Assembly (NCBI GenBank): GCA_964637695.1
Contig: CAZWVF010000003.1
Location: 1-64,000, forward strand
Reading direction: 5' to 3'
DNA from: JAGLTZ01 sp964637695
GTDB taxonomy: Bacteria; Blakebacterota; Blakebacteria; Blakebacterales; Blakebacteraceae
DNA length: 64,000 nucleotides
Of this stretch, positions 33,496 to 41,839 are shown in pieces; position 1 is the stretch's first letter; the number at the start of each line of letters is the position of its first letter. Below the pieces are notes generated by a model that did no database searches, was not told the origin of the DNA, and saw only the letters and a program-made list of their open reading frames with translations. The position numbers and the translations under genes were made by a program.

Positions 33496-34292
33496 GACTG
33501 CTCACCCCTTTCGCTGTCTGCTGCGGCCCTTTCGGCTGCCACCAGGGCGGCACCTATGGCTGCTGTGTACTCCGGATCGGGTGGTATCAGCAGTTCTGTC
33601 TCCAGGTCGCGGCCGAGTGAATCTATGAAGCCGACGTTGTAGGCCAGACCACCAACCAGAGCCACTGCCGGTTCTATTCCGACCCGCCGGACCATTGAGC
33701 TTATCCGGCTGGCTATGGCATCGTGGACAGCGCGGGCGATGTCTTCCTTCGGGGTCTTTGCATGAACCAGGCTCACCACTTCCGACTCGGCGAACACAGC
33801 ACACTGGGCATTCATCGGGATCTCTCGATCCGACCTCAGAGAGAGAGCTCCGAACTCTTCCAGCGGAACTTCCAGGGCGCGGGCCATCGACTCGGTGAAG
33901 GAGCCGGCTCCGGCCGCGCATTTTTCGTTTACGACGAAGTCGAGTACCTTGCCCCCCTCATCGCATCTGACACCGCGACCCTCTTCGGCACCCACGTCAA
34001 TAACGGTCCGCACGTTGTCGAAGAAGAAGTGTGCTCCCCTGGCTGCCGCCCCGACCTCCGTAATGTCGTCACGGGCCATGGGGACATCTTTCCGGCCTGC
34101 TCCAGTAGAAGTGATGTTCGGGATTTCGCTGTAATCGAGGTCGGCTGTCTGTGATGCCTGTTTCAATGCCTCCTGAAGTGCACCCTCCGTGTCGAGCCCT
34201 GCCGTAACCAGCGACTTGCTGATAATCTCTCCGTCGCGGAGGAATACCACCTTGACATTCTTGGCACCCATGTCCACACCAATTGAAATCAT
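33492..34292 (-). CDS. bzdP: Benzoyl-CoA reductase ATPase subunit (BzdP-like)
   Basis: A 266-residue second ATPase subunit. It has ISIGVDMGAKNVKVV, TGAGRKDVP, VIDVGAEEGRG at 97-107 where the partner has GGQD, NEKCAAGAG with C125, C164 in NAQCAVFAESE, and GGLAYN. The GAEE variant is typical of the D-type subunit that pairs with a GGQD-type subunit in class I reductases, so the heterodimer is complete. It is 24 bases after the BcrB-like gene and overlaps the next ATPase gene by 4 bases. The same asymmetry is seen in the second system at 21-23 kb. Confidence 0.88.
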   Translation of the reverse strand: MISIGVDMGAKNVKVVFLRDGEIISKSLVTAGLDTEGALQEALKQASQTADLDYSEIPNITSTGAGRKDVPMARDDITEVGAAARGAHFFFDNVRTVIDVGAEEGRGVRCDEGGKVLDFVVNEKCAAGAGSFTESMARALEVPLEEFGALSLRSDREIPMNAQCAVFAESEVVSLVHAKTPKEDIARAVHDAIASRISSMVRRVGIEPAVALVGGLAYNVGFIDSLGRDLETELLIPPDPEYTAAIGAALVAAERAAADSERGEQS

Positions 34293-34316
34293 GAATGTAA
34301 ACTCCCTTGTTCTTTA

Positions 34317-35627
34317 TCAGGCCATGGCCCGGCTCAGATCGAGCGTCTCCATGAATGCATCGATCCGGGTCATGGTTCTGGCTTCATCGAATTCCCGCTC
34401 ATCACCCATGTTTCCCTCGAATGTCATGACAGGGTATCCTGCTTCCTGCAGGGCCAGCCTGTTCTCGGCTATTCCCACCGAAAGGCCTTCGCAGCCGCGG
34501 TTGTAATGCAGCATTACACCTTCGAGCTGCCACTCCCTGGCGATACGGATCATCATCTCGTTCTTGTAGCGGGGAGAATAGAAGTGCTGCCACTCCGGTT
34601 TGCTCAGGTTCCAGTCGGCCAGAACGCGCAGGGCCTGCTCGCGCGTTTCCAGCTTGATCCCCAGTTGTTCGGGAGTGGTCCGCGGGCCCCAGCTGCCGTC
34701 GGGTTTGACCTCCCAGATACCTATCAGGCCGAAAGTGTATAGTGAACCCACAGAAACCACTCCGAATTCCTCCAGATAGCGGAAAATCTTGAGGAAGCCC
34801 CAGGGAGGCTGTGTATCGGAGATCAGGCGGCACCTCTCGTTGGCTACCGCTGCAATTCCATTATCTACCCGATCCTGTACCTCGTCGCGGAGTTCCTCGT
34901 AGAAGTCAGCCACCGATCCGGCGTGCTTCTCAAGCGTGCCCAGCACGTAGAGAGAGTACATGGTCTTTTCATCCAGAGGAGCTGGTATCGCCTTGTTGAG
35001 GGTGCAGATCTCGGCCCAGAGGGAGGTACTGCGGCACTCATTATTTACCGCCTCGATGAGCAGGTCGTCGTTATACTCACGACCCGTTACTTTTTCCATC
35101 CACTCGATACCATCCATCATCTGGCCCACCACGTAATCGAGCCCATTGTCGTCCAGCTCTTCGTATGGACCGCATCCAACATCGATGCAGAAGCTGGGGA
35201 TATCGGGCTCCATGTCGGTGACCACCTGGTACCATTTTGCATGGCTGCAGCAGATGTGATCCTGCCAGATGAAATCGGGTTTGGGGAATTTGCCTCCGAA
35301 TGCATACTCGTCGAGCAGGATCGAACCCCAGTAGTTTCGCATGTAGGAACAGAGGTCACGGGCATAACCCGCCTTTTCAACCGCTTCCAGACATCGTGTG
35401 GAAAACTCCCTGTTAAATGCGATAGAGGCTCCGTAGGGCTCCGATGTTATCGACCTGACATCAGTTCCCAAACCGGCAGGGATGGCGTCGAATGACCATG
35501 CACCTCCAGCCCAGCGGATGGCTCCTTTTCCGTGGGCATCTGCATAGTCGGTGTAGTATTCCTGCCTCAGTTCCTTTGCTTTATTCCAGCATTCCAGGGG
35601 CCTGGTGGGGTACTTTGCATCGGCCAT
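34317..35627 (-). CDS. bzdO: Benzoyl-CoA reductase catalytic subunit (BcrB/BzdO-like)
   Basis: A 436-residue catalytic subunit. Cysteine segments proposed to bind iron-sulfur clusters or line the active site are ARDLCSYMRNYWG, QDHICCSHAKWY, SFCIDVGCGPYEE and HYNRGCEGLSVG. Length and order match BcrB/BzdO of class I enzymes, which with BcrC/BzdN hold the substrate and carry out the Birch-like two-electron reduction of benzoyl-CoA to the 1,5-dienoyl-CoA. RBS AAGGAG precedes ATG 35627. It is second in the operon, 42 bases after the BzdN-like gene. Confidence 0.9.
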   Translation of the reverse strand: MADAKYPTRPLECWNKAKELRQEYYTDYADAHGKGAIRWAGGAWSFDAIPAGLGTDVRSITSEPYGASIAFNREFSTRCLEAVEKAGYARDLCSYMRNYWGSILLDEYAFGGKFPKPDFIWQDHICCSHAKWYQVVTDMEPDIPSFCIDVGCGPYEELDDNGLDYVVGQMMDGIEWMEKVTGREYNDDLLIEAVNNECRSTSLWAEICTLNKAIPAPLDEKTMYSLYVLGTLEKHAGSVADFYEELRDEVQDRVDNGIAAVANERCRLISDTQPPWGFLKIFRYLEEFGVVSVGSLYTFGLIGIWEVKPDGSWGPRTTPEQLGIKLETREQALRVLADWNLSKPEWQHFYSPRYKNEMMIRIAREWQLEGVMLHYNRGCEGLSVGIAENRLALQEAGYPVMTFEGNMGDEREFDEARTMTRIDAFMETLDLSRAMA

Positions 35628-35669
35628 CTCATGCTCCTTTAACCCGATCTTTAAGAGAATCCGGGTGAA

Positions 35670-36797
35670 TTAGAAAAGGTCCTCGTCGCTCAGCATCTCC
35701 AGGAACGCCTCCACACGGACCCTGAACTGTCCGAGCGGCACCGTGACATCGAATTCCAGGAAGAGTGTTTTTATTCCGGCCTCATGGAAGGCTTTCTGAA
35801 GTGCGGGGATATCCAGCTCATGCGGATCGCAGAACTTCTGCTGTATCAGGATTGCCCCGCTTGCATCGTAGTCCTTTGCAAGCTCAAGCACATGCGGAAT
35901 ACGGGTACGTACCGGCCAGTCTTTCGAGGGACAGGCGGGACGCTCAACGTAACGGCGGGCTATCGACTCGAGCGGATCTCCGCCGTTCGATTCTGCTTCA
36001 TTCCAGAAATACCGCGTCCCGGTGCAGTGATCGTCGATAACAACTGTCGCTCCTACCGACTCAACCATCTCGACGAAATCGGTATCGTCATCTTCGCTGC
36101 CGACCAGCATAAGACGTACTCCGGTGGAACGGCCGGTCGAGTGATCCTTCAACCGGGGGAGAACCCTCTCCATCTCCCGGTTGTGGTCCTCTTTCGCAGT
36201 GGTCTGGCTGGAAACGGTCAGGTACATGGCCTCCAACCCGGTCAGTGGAGGATTCTCCTGTTGACGCAGGTCGTAGATTTCTTTCTGATGCCGGCGATTC
36301 CGGTTCATCAGTTTGATTCCGCCATTCAGCTTTTCATCTGAAATCGGTTCACCCGACCACTCCTCCAGGGAACTCTTGAATTTCTCCAGTTCGCCCCTCA
36401 GGAATGGTACGGCTCGCTGGCTCTGCACATGATTGGGCATCGGCAGGTAGTAGCTGAAATCGATCGGAATGTGCATCTCCCAGCTAGAGAATGCCTGCCT
36501 GATGTGCAGGCACGACTGGGCTATCATGATGCCATCCAGGTAATCGAACCGGCCCTTCAATCCCTGTGCAAGGCAATCGCGGCAGAAGGGGCAGAACATG
36601 CCGAAGATATGGGGCTCGGTTAAGTCCTGAGGTTCATGACTTCCCAGAATCCGCACCGGGAGGATATCGGCGGCACAGAGGATCTCTTCCGGAACGTATG
36701 TACAGAAGTATCCCATCACTTTTCCGCCTGTTTCCTCTTTCCAGTTCTGTGCGTAGGAATGGCGGTTTTCGGCCCATTTCTGGAACTGCTGCATCAT
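35670..36797 (-). CDS. bzdN: Benzoyl-CoA reductase catalytic subunit (BcrC/BzdN-like)
   Basis: A 375-residue first subunit of the operon. It shows the HgdB-family signature YFCTYVPEEILCAADILPVRI near the N-terminus, then MFCPFCRDCL, AQSCLHIRQ, and QQKFCDPHELD near the end, giving the cysteines for an iron-sulfur cluster. I set the start at ATG 36797 because GGGAGGA lies seven bases upstream; an in-frame TTG at 36815 has no such site. The C-terminus ends SDEDLF, an acidic-aromatic tail that resembles the DDLF end of the flavoprotein in the same operon. The gene is led by a promoter holding the putative TetR operator. Confidence 0.9.
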   Translation of the reverse strand: MMQQFQKWAENRHSYAQNWKEETGGKVMGYFCTYVPEEILCAADILPVRILGSHEPQDLTEPHIFGMFCPFCRDCLAQGLKGRFDYLDGIMIAQSCLHIRQAFSSWEMHIPIDFSYYLPMPNHVQSQRAVPFLRGELEKFKSSLEEWSGEPISDEKLNGGIKLMNRNRRHQKEIYDLRQQENPPLTGLEAMYLTVSSQTTAKEDHNREMERVLPRLKDHSTGRSTGVRLMLVGSEDDDTDFVEMVESVGATVVIDDHCTGTRYFWNEAESNGGDPLESIARRYVERPACPSKDWPVRTRIPHVLELAKDYDASGAILIQQKFCDPHELDIPALQKAFHEAGIKTLFLEFDVTVPLGQFRVRVEAFLEMLSDEDLF

Positions 36798-36836
36798 ATT
36801 TACTTCCTCCCGCAATTCGTGTGCAGCGCTTGCTAC

Positions 36837-36864
36837 AATATACTCGTTCGAACGTTCGTTCGAA
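36837..36864 (-). promoter_or_regulatory. Operator/promoter of benzoyl-CoA reductase operon
   Basis: TTCGAACGTTCGTTCGAA at 36847-36864 is a perfect 8-bp inverted repeat around a 2-base centre (TTCGAACG-TT-CGTTCGAA). On the minus strand it is followed within a few bases by TATATT (plus-strand 36837-36842), a likely -10 element, about 40 bases before the bzdN-like start. An operator overlapping the core promoter implies repression. The same 15 bases occur at 15699-15713 beside the TetR gene. Confidence 0.65.
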
Positions 36865-37304
36865 TATTAATTCTAGGCGTGTGGTAAGACAGAGTCAAGG
36901 CGGTTTGGCCATAATTCTACACTTCAGACACTGAACATCGGTACCTATCCCTCGTTAAAATTCCACCCTGCTTGATAATGGAAATCCATGAATCTCCATG
37001 ATCGCTCACAATCTAAAAGTCGCAGATTGGTGGCGGGGGTCCGCTACGTTTTATACCGTCAAAACGCTACTGAAACCTCTAGCAAGTACTCCTCATTTGC
37101 CACAAACGCTTATTCTATGCAGTCGAATGGAATATTGGCGAGGGACAGGGTAAATAGGAGCTTGAAACAGAAGATGTAGAATACGTGTAACTTGTTATGA
37201 TTCAAAGAGGACGGAATTTTTCGGGGGGACAGATTGTGCACATTGACATATTGTCCATTATTCTGTACGTTATACTATGTAGCGGTTAATAAAATGAACA
37301 ATAA
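36865..37304. other. 440-base AT-richer gap between reductase operon and hipBA
   Basis: No convincing gene is present. A 63-codon reading frame at 36988-37179 has no family features. The stretch around 37015-37060 (GTCGCAGATTGG, then GGGGGTCCGCTACG) looks unlike its surroundings and could be a trace of a mobile element, but I cannot match it to a known terminal repeat or tRNA. Towards the right end, ATTGACA-TAT-TGTCCAT at 37242-37258 is a near-perfect inverted repeat (6 of 7 pairs) about 47 bases before hipB, a plausible HipB operator. TTGACA lies inside it. TATACT at 37271-37276 is too far from it (22 bases) for a standard spacer. Confidence 0.4.
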
Positions 37305-37673
37305 ATGAGAATAATTATGAAACGTTCAGCCTCAGCGATACCGATCCCGATCAGGCGAGCCTTGCGCAAGTTTGGTCAGGATATCCGTGACGCAAGATTG
37401 CGACGACGAATTCCGGTAGTCGTCATGGCCGAAAGGGCGTCAATCAGCCGCACTACGCTGAACAAGCTGGAAAAAGGCGAACCGGGCGTCTCGATTGGCA
37501 GCTATGCCACCGTGCTTTTCGTATTGGGTATGGCCGAAAGGCTCAGCGATCTGGCGGATGTGAAGAGCGATATAGTGGGGCTTGAACTGGAAGAGGAGCG
37601 TTTGCCCAAGCGTATCCGGAAATCAGGCCGGCGGAAATCGGTTCAGCCTGACCTGAAAATAAAAAAAGTGTAA
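37305..37673 (+). CDS. hipB: HipB-like antitoxin, XRE-family HTH
   Basis: A 122-residue DNA-binding protein. The helix-turn-helix lies at about residues 25-75 (FGQDIRDARLRRRIPVVVMAERASISRTTLNKLEKGEPGVSIGSYATVL), followed by a basic Lys/Arg-rich tail. It lies 5 bases before hipA, the standard antitoxin-toxin order, and would bind HipA and repress the pair. There is no clear ribosome site before ATG 37305. Flanking sequence is AT-rich and the protein resembles proteobacterial homologues, so recent acquisition is likely (inference). Confidence 0.87.
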   Translation: MRIIMKRSASAIPIPIRRALRKFGQDIRDARLRRRIPVVVMAERASISRTTLNKLEKGEPGVSIGSYATVLFVLGMAERLSDLADVKSDIVGLELEEERLPKRIRKSGRRKSVQPDLKIKKV

Positions 37674-37678
37674 AAGCA

Positions 37679-38911
37679 ATGGATACCGAAGTTCTTGTCT
37701 ATGTTGATGTTGACGGCGCTTCGTACCTCACGGGACGGCTATGGGCACGAGTACGTAAGAACCGTCAAAGCGCCACATTTGAGTATGAACAAACATGGCT
37801 TGAGTATAAAGACCACTTCTCCCTGGAGCCGGCTTTAAAACTGGGTTCCGGTCCCTATCACACGGCAGGGGATAAACCTTTGTTTGGCGCAATCGGCGAT
37901 TCCGCGCCCGATCGCTGGGGCAGGATGCTCATGCGCCGGGCCAAACGTCGGAGCGCAGAACGTGCAGGCGAGACGCCACGCACTTTGATGGAAATTGACT
38001 ATCTGCTGATGGTCGATGACGAAGTGCGGCAGGGCGCATTGCGATTTGCGACCACGGAGGGTGGACCATTTCTTTCCGCACGTGATGCTGCCCCCATTCC
38101 ACCATTGATTGACCTGCCAAAGCTGTTATCGGCTGCCGACCATGTGGTCAGCGATTCTGACAGTGATGAAGATTTGCACCTGTTGCTTGCGCCTGGCTCA
38201 TCATTGGGTGGTGCCCGTCCCAAGGCTTCTGTCCGGGACAGGGACGGGGCGTTGGCGATTGTCAAGTTTCCGCACCGAGGTGATGAAATCGACACTGTGA
38301 GATGGGAGGCAGTCGCGTTGACGCTTGCTGCAAATGCAGGTCTTTCGGTGCCGAAATGGCGATTGGAGAATGTTGTCGATAAGCCGGTCCTTCTCTTGCG
38401 ACGCTTCGATCGCATGGACGGCATGCGCATCCCCTTTCTGTCAGCCATGAGTATGCTTGGTGCCACAGATAACGAGGCTCGCAGCTATCTCGAATTCGTG
38501 GATGCCCTGCGTCAGCACGGGGCAGCTCCGAAAGAAGACATGCACGCCCTGTGGCGGCGTATCGTCTTCAGCATCCTGATTTCCAATACGGACGACCACC
38601 TGCGCAATCACGGCTTTCTTTATGAAGGCCCCGATGGATGGCGGTTGGCTCCGGCATATGACCTTAATCCTGTGCCTGTGGACATCAAACCACGCATCCT
38701 GACGACAGCGATCAATCTTGATGACGGTACAGCATCGGTTGATCTGGCGATGAGTGTTGCCGAGTATTTTGAACTCACGACTGATAAAGCGCGCAGCATA
38801 GTATCTGAGGTCGAAAGTGCAGTGGCCCAATGGCGAGAGACTGCAACAGGCTTGGGCTTTCGTGCCGGCGAAATCGACCGCATGGCATCAGCCTTCGAGT
38901 ATCAATCATAA
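37679..38911 (+). CDS. hipA: HipA-like serine/threonine kinase toxin
   Basis: A 410-residue kinase of the HipA family, of full length. The N-terminal couple-hipA domain includes GDSAPDRWGRMLM. The kinase core has SSLGGARPKA (Gly-rich segment and ATP-site Lys), KFPHRGDE, the catalytic SNTDDHLRNHGF, and the metal-binding LAPAYDLNP. In E. coli HipA phosphorylates glutamyl-tRNA synthetase and stops translation, causing dormancy; HipB neutralises it. The pair sits between the aromatic island and unrelated genes, with no other mobile genes nearby. Confidence 0.9.
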   Translation: MDTEVLVYVDVDGASYLTGRLWARVRKNRQSATFEYEQTWLEYKDHFSLEPALKLGSGPYHTAGDKPLFGAIGDSAPDRWGRMLMRRAKRRSAERAGETPRTLMEIDYLLMVDDEVRQGALRFATTEGGPFLSARDAAPIPPLIDLPKLLSAADHVVSDSDSDEDLHLLLAPGSSLGGARPKASVRDRDGALAIVKFPHRGDEIDTVRWEAVALTLAANAGLSVPKWRLENVVDKPVLLLRRFDRMDGMRIPFLSAMSMLGATDNEARSYLEFVDALRQHGAAPKEDMHALWRRIVFSILISNTDDHLRNHGFLYEGPDGWRLAPAYDLNPVPVDIKPRILTTAINLDDGTASVDLAMSVAEYFELTTDKARSIVSEVESAVAQWRETATGLGFRAGEIDRMASAFEYQS

Positions 38912-38965
38912 TATGGATTACTACGGATTTATTATTCAGGGCACCATCCAACAAGGCCGGTTGAA

Positions 38966-39973
38966 ATGATCCGTTTTGGTGTTGTCGGCTTCGGGCTTCA
39001 TGCCCAAAAGAGATTGATGCCTGGCTTTCTGCAGTCTGAGAAGTGCACAGTGTCTGCACTATCCCGCCGCAATCCCGAGAAAGCGATACAGTCAGCTGAA
39101 GAATACGGTATCCCTCGCGCATTCAGTTCGACAGAGGAGCTGTGCAGTTCAGAAGAGGTGGATGCCGTATTCGTAACTTCTCCTGATGCACTCCACTATT
39201 TCGATGTGCTCTGTGCAATTGAGCATGGCAAGCCAGTGCTTTGCGAAAAGCCTATGGCCATGAACGGCAGAGAAGCAGCCGAAATGGTGACTGCTGCAGA
39301 AGCTGCCGGAGTGCTTCTGGGTGTGGCTCATGTGTTCCGTTTTGAGCAGAGCACCCGACGGTTCAGGGAGCGGATCGCCGCCGGAGATATAGGCAGACCT
39401 GTTCTGGCCAGGGCTGAATTCTGTTACTCCGTAGCCGGGCACGGACGCAAGTGGATTAATGATCCCGAGCTGGCTTGCGGTGGGCCGATCGCCGATGTGG
39501 GAGTTCACTGCCTCGACGCACTGCGGTTCGTGCTTCAGGATGAAGTGGTATCCGTTCAGACAGAGGCGGTCACAGATGAAGCTTCCAGGCCATTCGAATC
39601 GGCGGCAGTCATTTCACTGGCCTTCGGGAGCGGAGCGATCGGTGCTGTATCTGTATCCACGAGGTCAGATTACCGTACCGTTCTGGAAGTGATCGGTGAA
39701 GAGGGCACCCTGACCGCCTGTGACGGGCTGAATGTTGAACGACCTCTGGTAATCGAGTTCAGCAGAGGAACCGGTTCGGGGGATGCGGAATATGAAGAAA
39801 TGACCAATCTGGATGCATACTCAAAACAGGTGGATGCCTTTGCAGCAGCTATAGAGTCGGAAACGGTATTTGAAGTTCCCGGAAGGGAGGGCCTGATCAA
39901 CCAGCTCATTCTGGATGCAGCTTATTCGAGCTGGAAATCGGGACAGAGAGAAAGCATAGAAATCCCCGATTAA
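38966..39973 (+). CDS. Gfo/Idh/MocA-family oxidoreductase
   Basis: A 335-residue NAD(P)-dependent oxidoreductase: Rossmann motif GVVGFGLHA at the start, CEKPMAMNGREA near residue 95 with the conserved EKP, and a C-terminal sheet domain including GGPIADVGVHCLDALRF (DxGxHxxD signature). Members act on sugars, inositols and other hydroxylated compounds. It lies 54 bases after hipA and 215 bases before a sulfatase in the same direction, so a role in breakdown of sulfated or cyclic polyols is possible but unproven. The gap 39974-40188 shows no clear signals. Confidence 0.88.
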   Translation: MIRFGVVGFGLHAQKRLMPGFLQSEKCTVSALSRRNPEKAIQSAEEYGIPRAFSSTEELCSSEEVDAVFVTSPDALHYFDVLCAIEHGKPVLCEKPMAMNGREAAEMVTAAEAAGVLLGVAHVFRFEQSTRRFRERIAAGDIGRPVLARAEFCYSVAGHGRKWINDPELACGGPIADVGVHCLDALRFVLQDEVVSVQTEAVTDEASRPFESAAVISLAFGSGAIGAVSVSTRSDYRTVLEVIGEEGTLTACDGLNVERPLVIEFSRGTGSGDAEYEEMTNLDAYSKQVDAFAAAIESETVFEVPGREGLINQLILDAAYSSWKSGQRESIEIPD

Positions 39974-40188
39974 ACTCTTCTGATGATCGGAATCCCGCCC
40001 AGCGCATGCGGAGCCGGGGCAAAGCCCACTGCAGGAAATCTACACAATCGATATCATTCATACGACAGCTTCACAGATCGTTCACCGAAACCTCTTTACT
40101 GGACTTGAAGAGCAATACAATAAACAATAGCAGGATAGTGTGGATCGATGGAGGCGATATTTGAATCTGAAGCTGGAGGGAGCAGCAG

Positions 40189-41784
40189 ATGAGCTTCAAA
40201 TGGACCATGAGCCGAAGAGAAGCGATGAGTCTGGTGGCACGTGCCGGAGCAGGGGCTGCAATAGCTGGAACCCTGCCCACAATATCGGGATGTGCACAGT
40301 TGGGTGGCGGCAGGCGTCCGAACATTCTGTTCATCTTCTCCGATGATCACGCCACGCATGCGATCAGCGCCTGCGGCTCCAGGATCAATACCACTCCCAG
40401 TATCGATCGGATCGCAGAAGAGGGAGCGGTCTTCGACAACAGCTTCTGTACCAACTCGATCTGTGCCCCCAGCCGGGCGGTGATTCTGACGGGCAAGTAC
40501 AGTCATCTGAATGGAAAGCTCGACAACAGAGGCACATTCGATATGTCGCAGCAGACATTCAGCAAGCTGATGCAGCAGGCCGGGTACCAGACCGCCATGA
40601 TCGGGAAATGGCACCTGCGGGCCGAACCGGAGGGCTTCGATTACTGGAATGTACTCCCCGGGCAGGGTGCATACTACAATCCCGATTTCCTGACACCGGA
40701 AGGGAGAACGCGGCATACCGGCTATGTGACCGATATCATCACCGATTTCACACTCGACTGGCTGCAGAATGGCAGGGACTCCGAAAAGCCCTTTATGGCC
40801 ATGTGCCAGCACAAGGCCCCGCACAGGCAATGGATGCCCGGACCCGACCACCTCACGATGTACGAAGGAGTCAAGATCCCGGAACCGGAGACTCTCTTCG
40901 ACGACTACTCCAACAGGGCCACTCCGGCTGCAAATCAGGAGATGACGATAGCCGGTCATTTCCGTCTCCTGCAGGATCTGAAGATCTCGGCGGCACCGGG
41001 GGAGCTTTCCGGTGATCAGAATCCATGGGGAACCCTGCTCAACAGGCTGAATGATGAGCAGAGAGAACGCTGGATAGCAGCGTATCAACCCAGGAACGAA
41101 TGGTTTCATAGCGCGGGACTGGAGGGCCGGGCGCTGGTGAGCTACTACTATCAGCGGTACATGAAGGATTACCTCCGCTGTATCGCCTCAGTGGACGATA
41201 ACGTCGGCAGACTCCTCGACTATCTGGATGAGTCGGGACTGGCCGGAAATACGATGGTGATCTACTGCTCAGACCAGGGCTTCTTCCTGGGCGATCACGG
41301 CTGGTTCGACAAGCGATGGATGTACGAAGAATCCCTGCGGATGCCCTTTATCGTGCGCTGGCCGGGTCAGATCAGACCTGGCGGCAGGATCCCTCATATG
41401 ATCCAGAATGTCGATTATGCACCGACATTTCTGGATGCGGCCGGGATAGCCGTTCCGGAGGACATGCAGGGTGAGTCTCTGGTACCCCTGATGAGGGGGC
41501 GCAGGTCCATACCCTGGCGAAACAGCATCTACTATCACTATTACGAGTTCCCCGCGGTCCATATGGTGGCAAAGCATTACGGCGTACGCACGGAACGCTA
41601 CAAGCTTATCTACTACTATGAAACCGATGAGTGGGAACTTTTCGATCTTGAGGAAGACCCGCAGGAACTCAACAGCGTCTACGGCGATTCTGATCGCAGT
41701 GCCATTACAGCCGAATTGAAAGCCGAGCTGAAACGCCTCCGTCTCTACTACAATGACACAACCGGCAGCGACTTCGATATGTAA
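40189..41784 (+). CDS. Type I sulfatase, Tat-exported lipoprotein
   Basis: A 531-residue arylsulfatase-family enzyme. The N-terminus has twin arginines (residues 9-10) and a lipobox ending at C35 (TISGC), so it is probably exported folded and lipid-anchored. The calcium site begins at SDDH (51-54). The formylglycine motif is C92-A-P-S-R96, where C92 must be oxidised by a maturase not present in this window. GKWHLR and the SDQGFFLGDHGWFDKRWMYEE block near 362-382 complete the active site. It would release sulfate from organic esters, possibly polysaccharide-derived. It is followed by a convergent acylase gene. Confidence 0.9.
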   Translation: MSFKWTMSRREAMSLVARAGAGAAIAGTLPTISGCAQLGGGRRPNILFIFSDDHATHAISACGSRINTTPSIDRIAEEGAVFDNSFCTNSICAPSRAVILTGKYSHLNGKLDNRGTFDMSQQTFSKLMQQAGYQTAMIGKWHLRAEPEGFDYWNVLPGQGAYYNPDFLTPEGRTRHTGYVTDIITDFTLDWLQNGRDSEKPFMAMCQHKAPHRQWMPGPDHLTMYEGVKIPEPETLFDDYSNRATPAANQEMTIAGHFRLLQDLKISAAPGELSGDQNPWGTLLNRLNDEQRERWIAAYQPRNEWFHSAGLEGRALVSYYYQRYMKDYLRCIASVDDNVGRLLDYLDESGLAGNTMVIYCSDQGFFLGDHGWFDKRWMYEESLRMPFIVRWPGQIRPGGRIPHMIQNVDYAPTFLDAAGIAVPEDMQGESLVPLMRGRRSIPWRNSIYYHYYEFPAVHMVAKHYGVRTERYKLIYYYETDEWELFDLEEDPQELNSVYGDSDRSAITAELKAELKRLRLYYNDTTGSDFDM

Positions 41785-41839
41785 GCCTGGAGACCAGCCC
41801 TCACTCGATTTCAGATGATTCTGTTGAGAGGAGCAGAGA

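Noticed and set aside
37010..37075. tRNA-like or insertion-sequence-end-like patch
   Set aside because: No cloverleaf can be folded and no matching inverted terminal repeat was found in the window, so it is only noted within the intergenic entry.
36988..37179. A 63-codon frame between the reductase operon and hipB
   Set aside because: No ribosome site and no family motif; composition is that of noncoding DNA.
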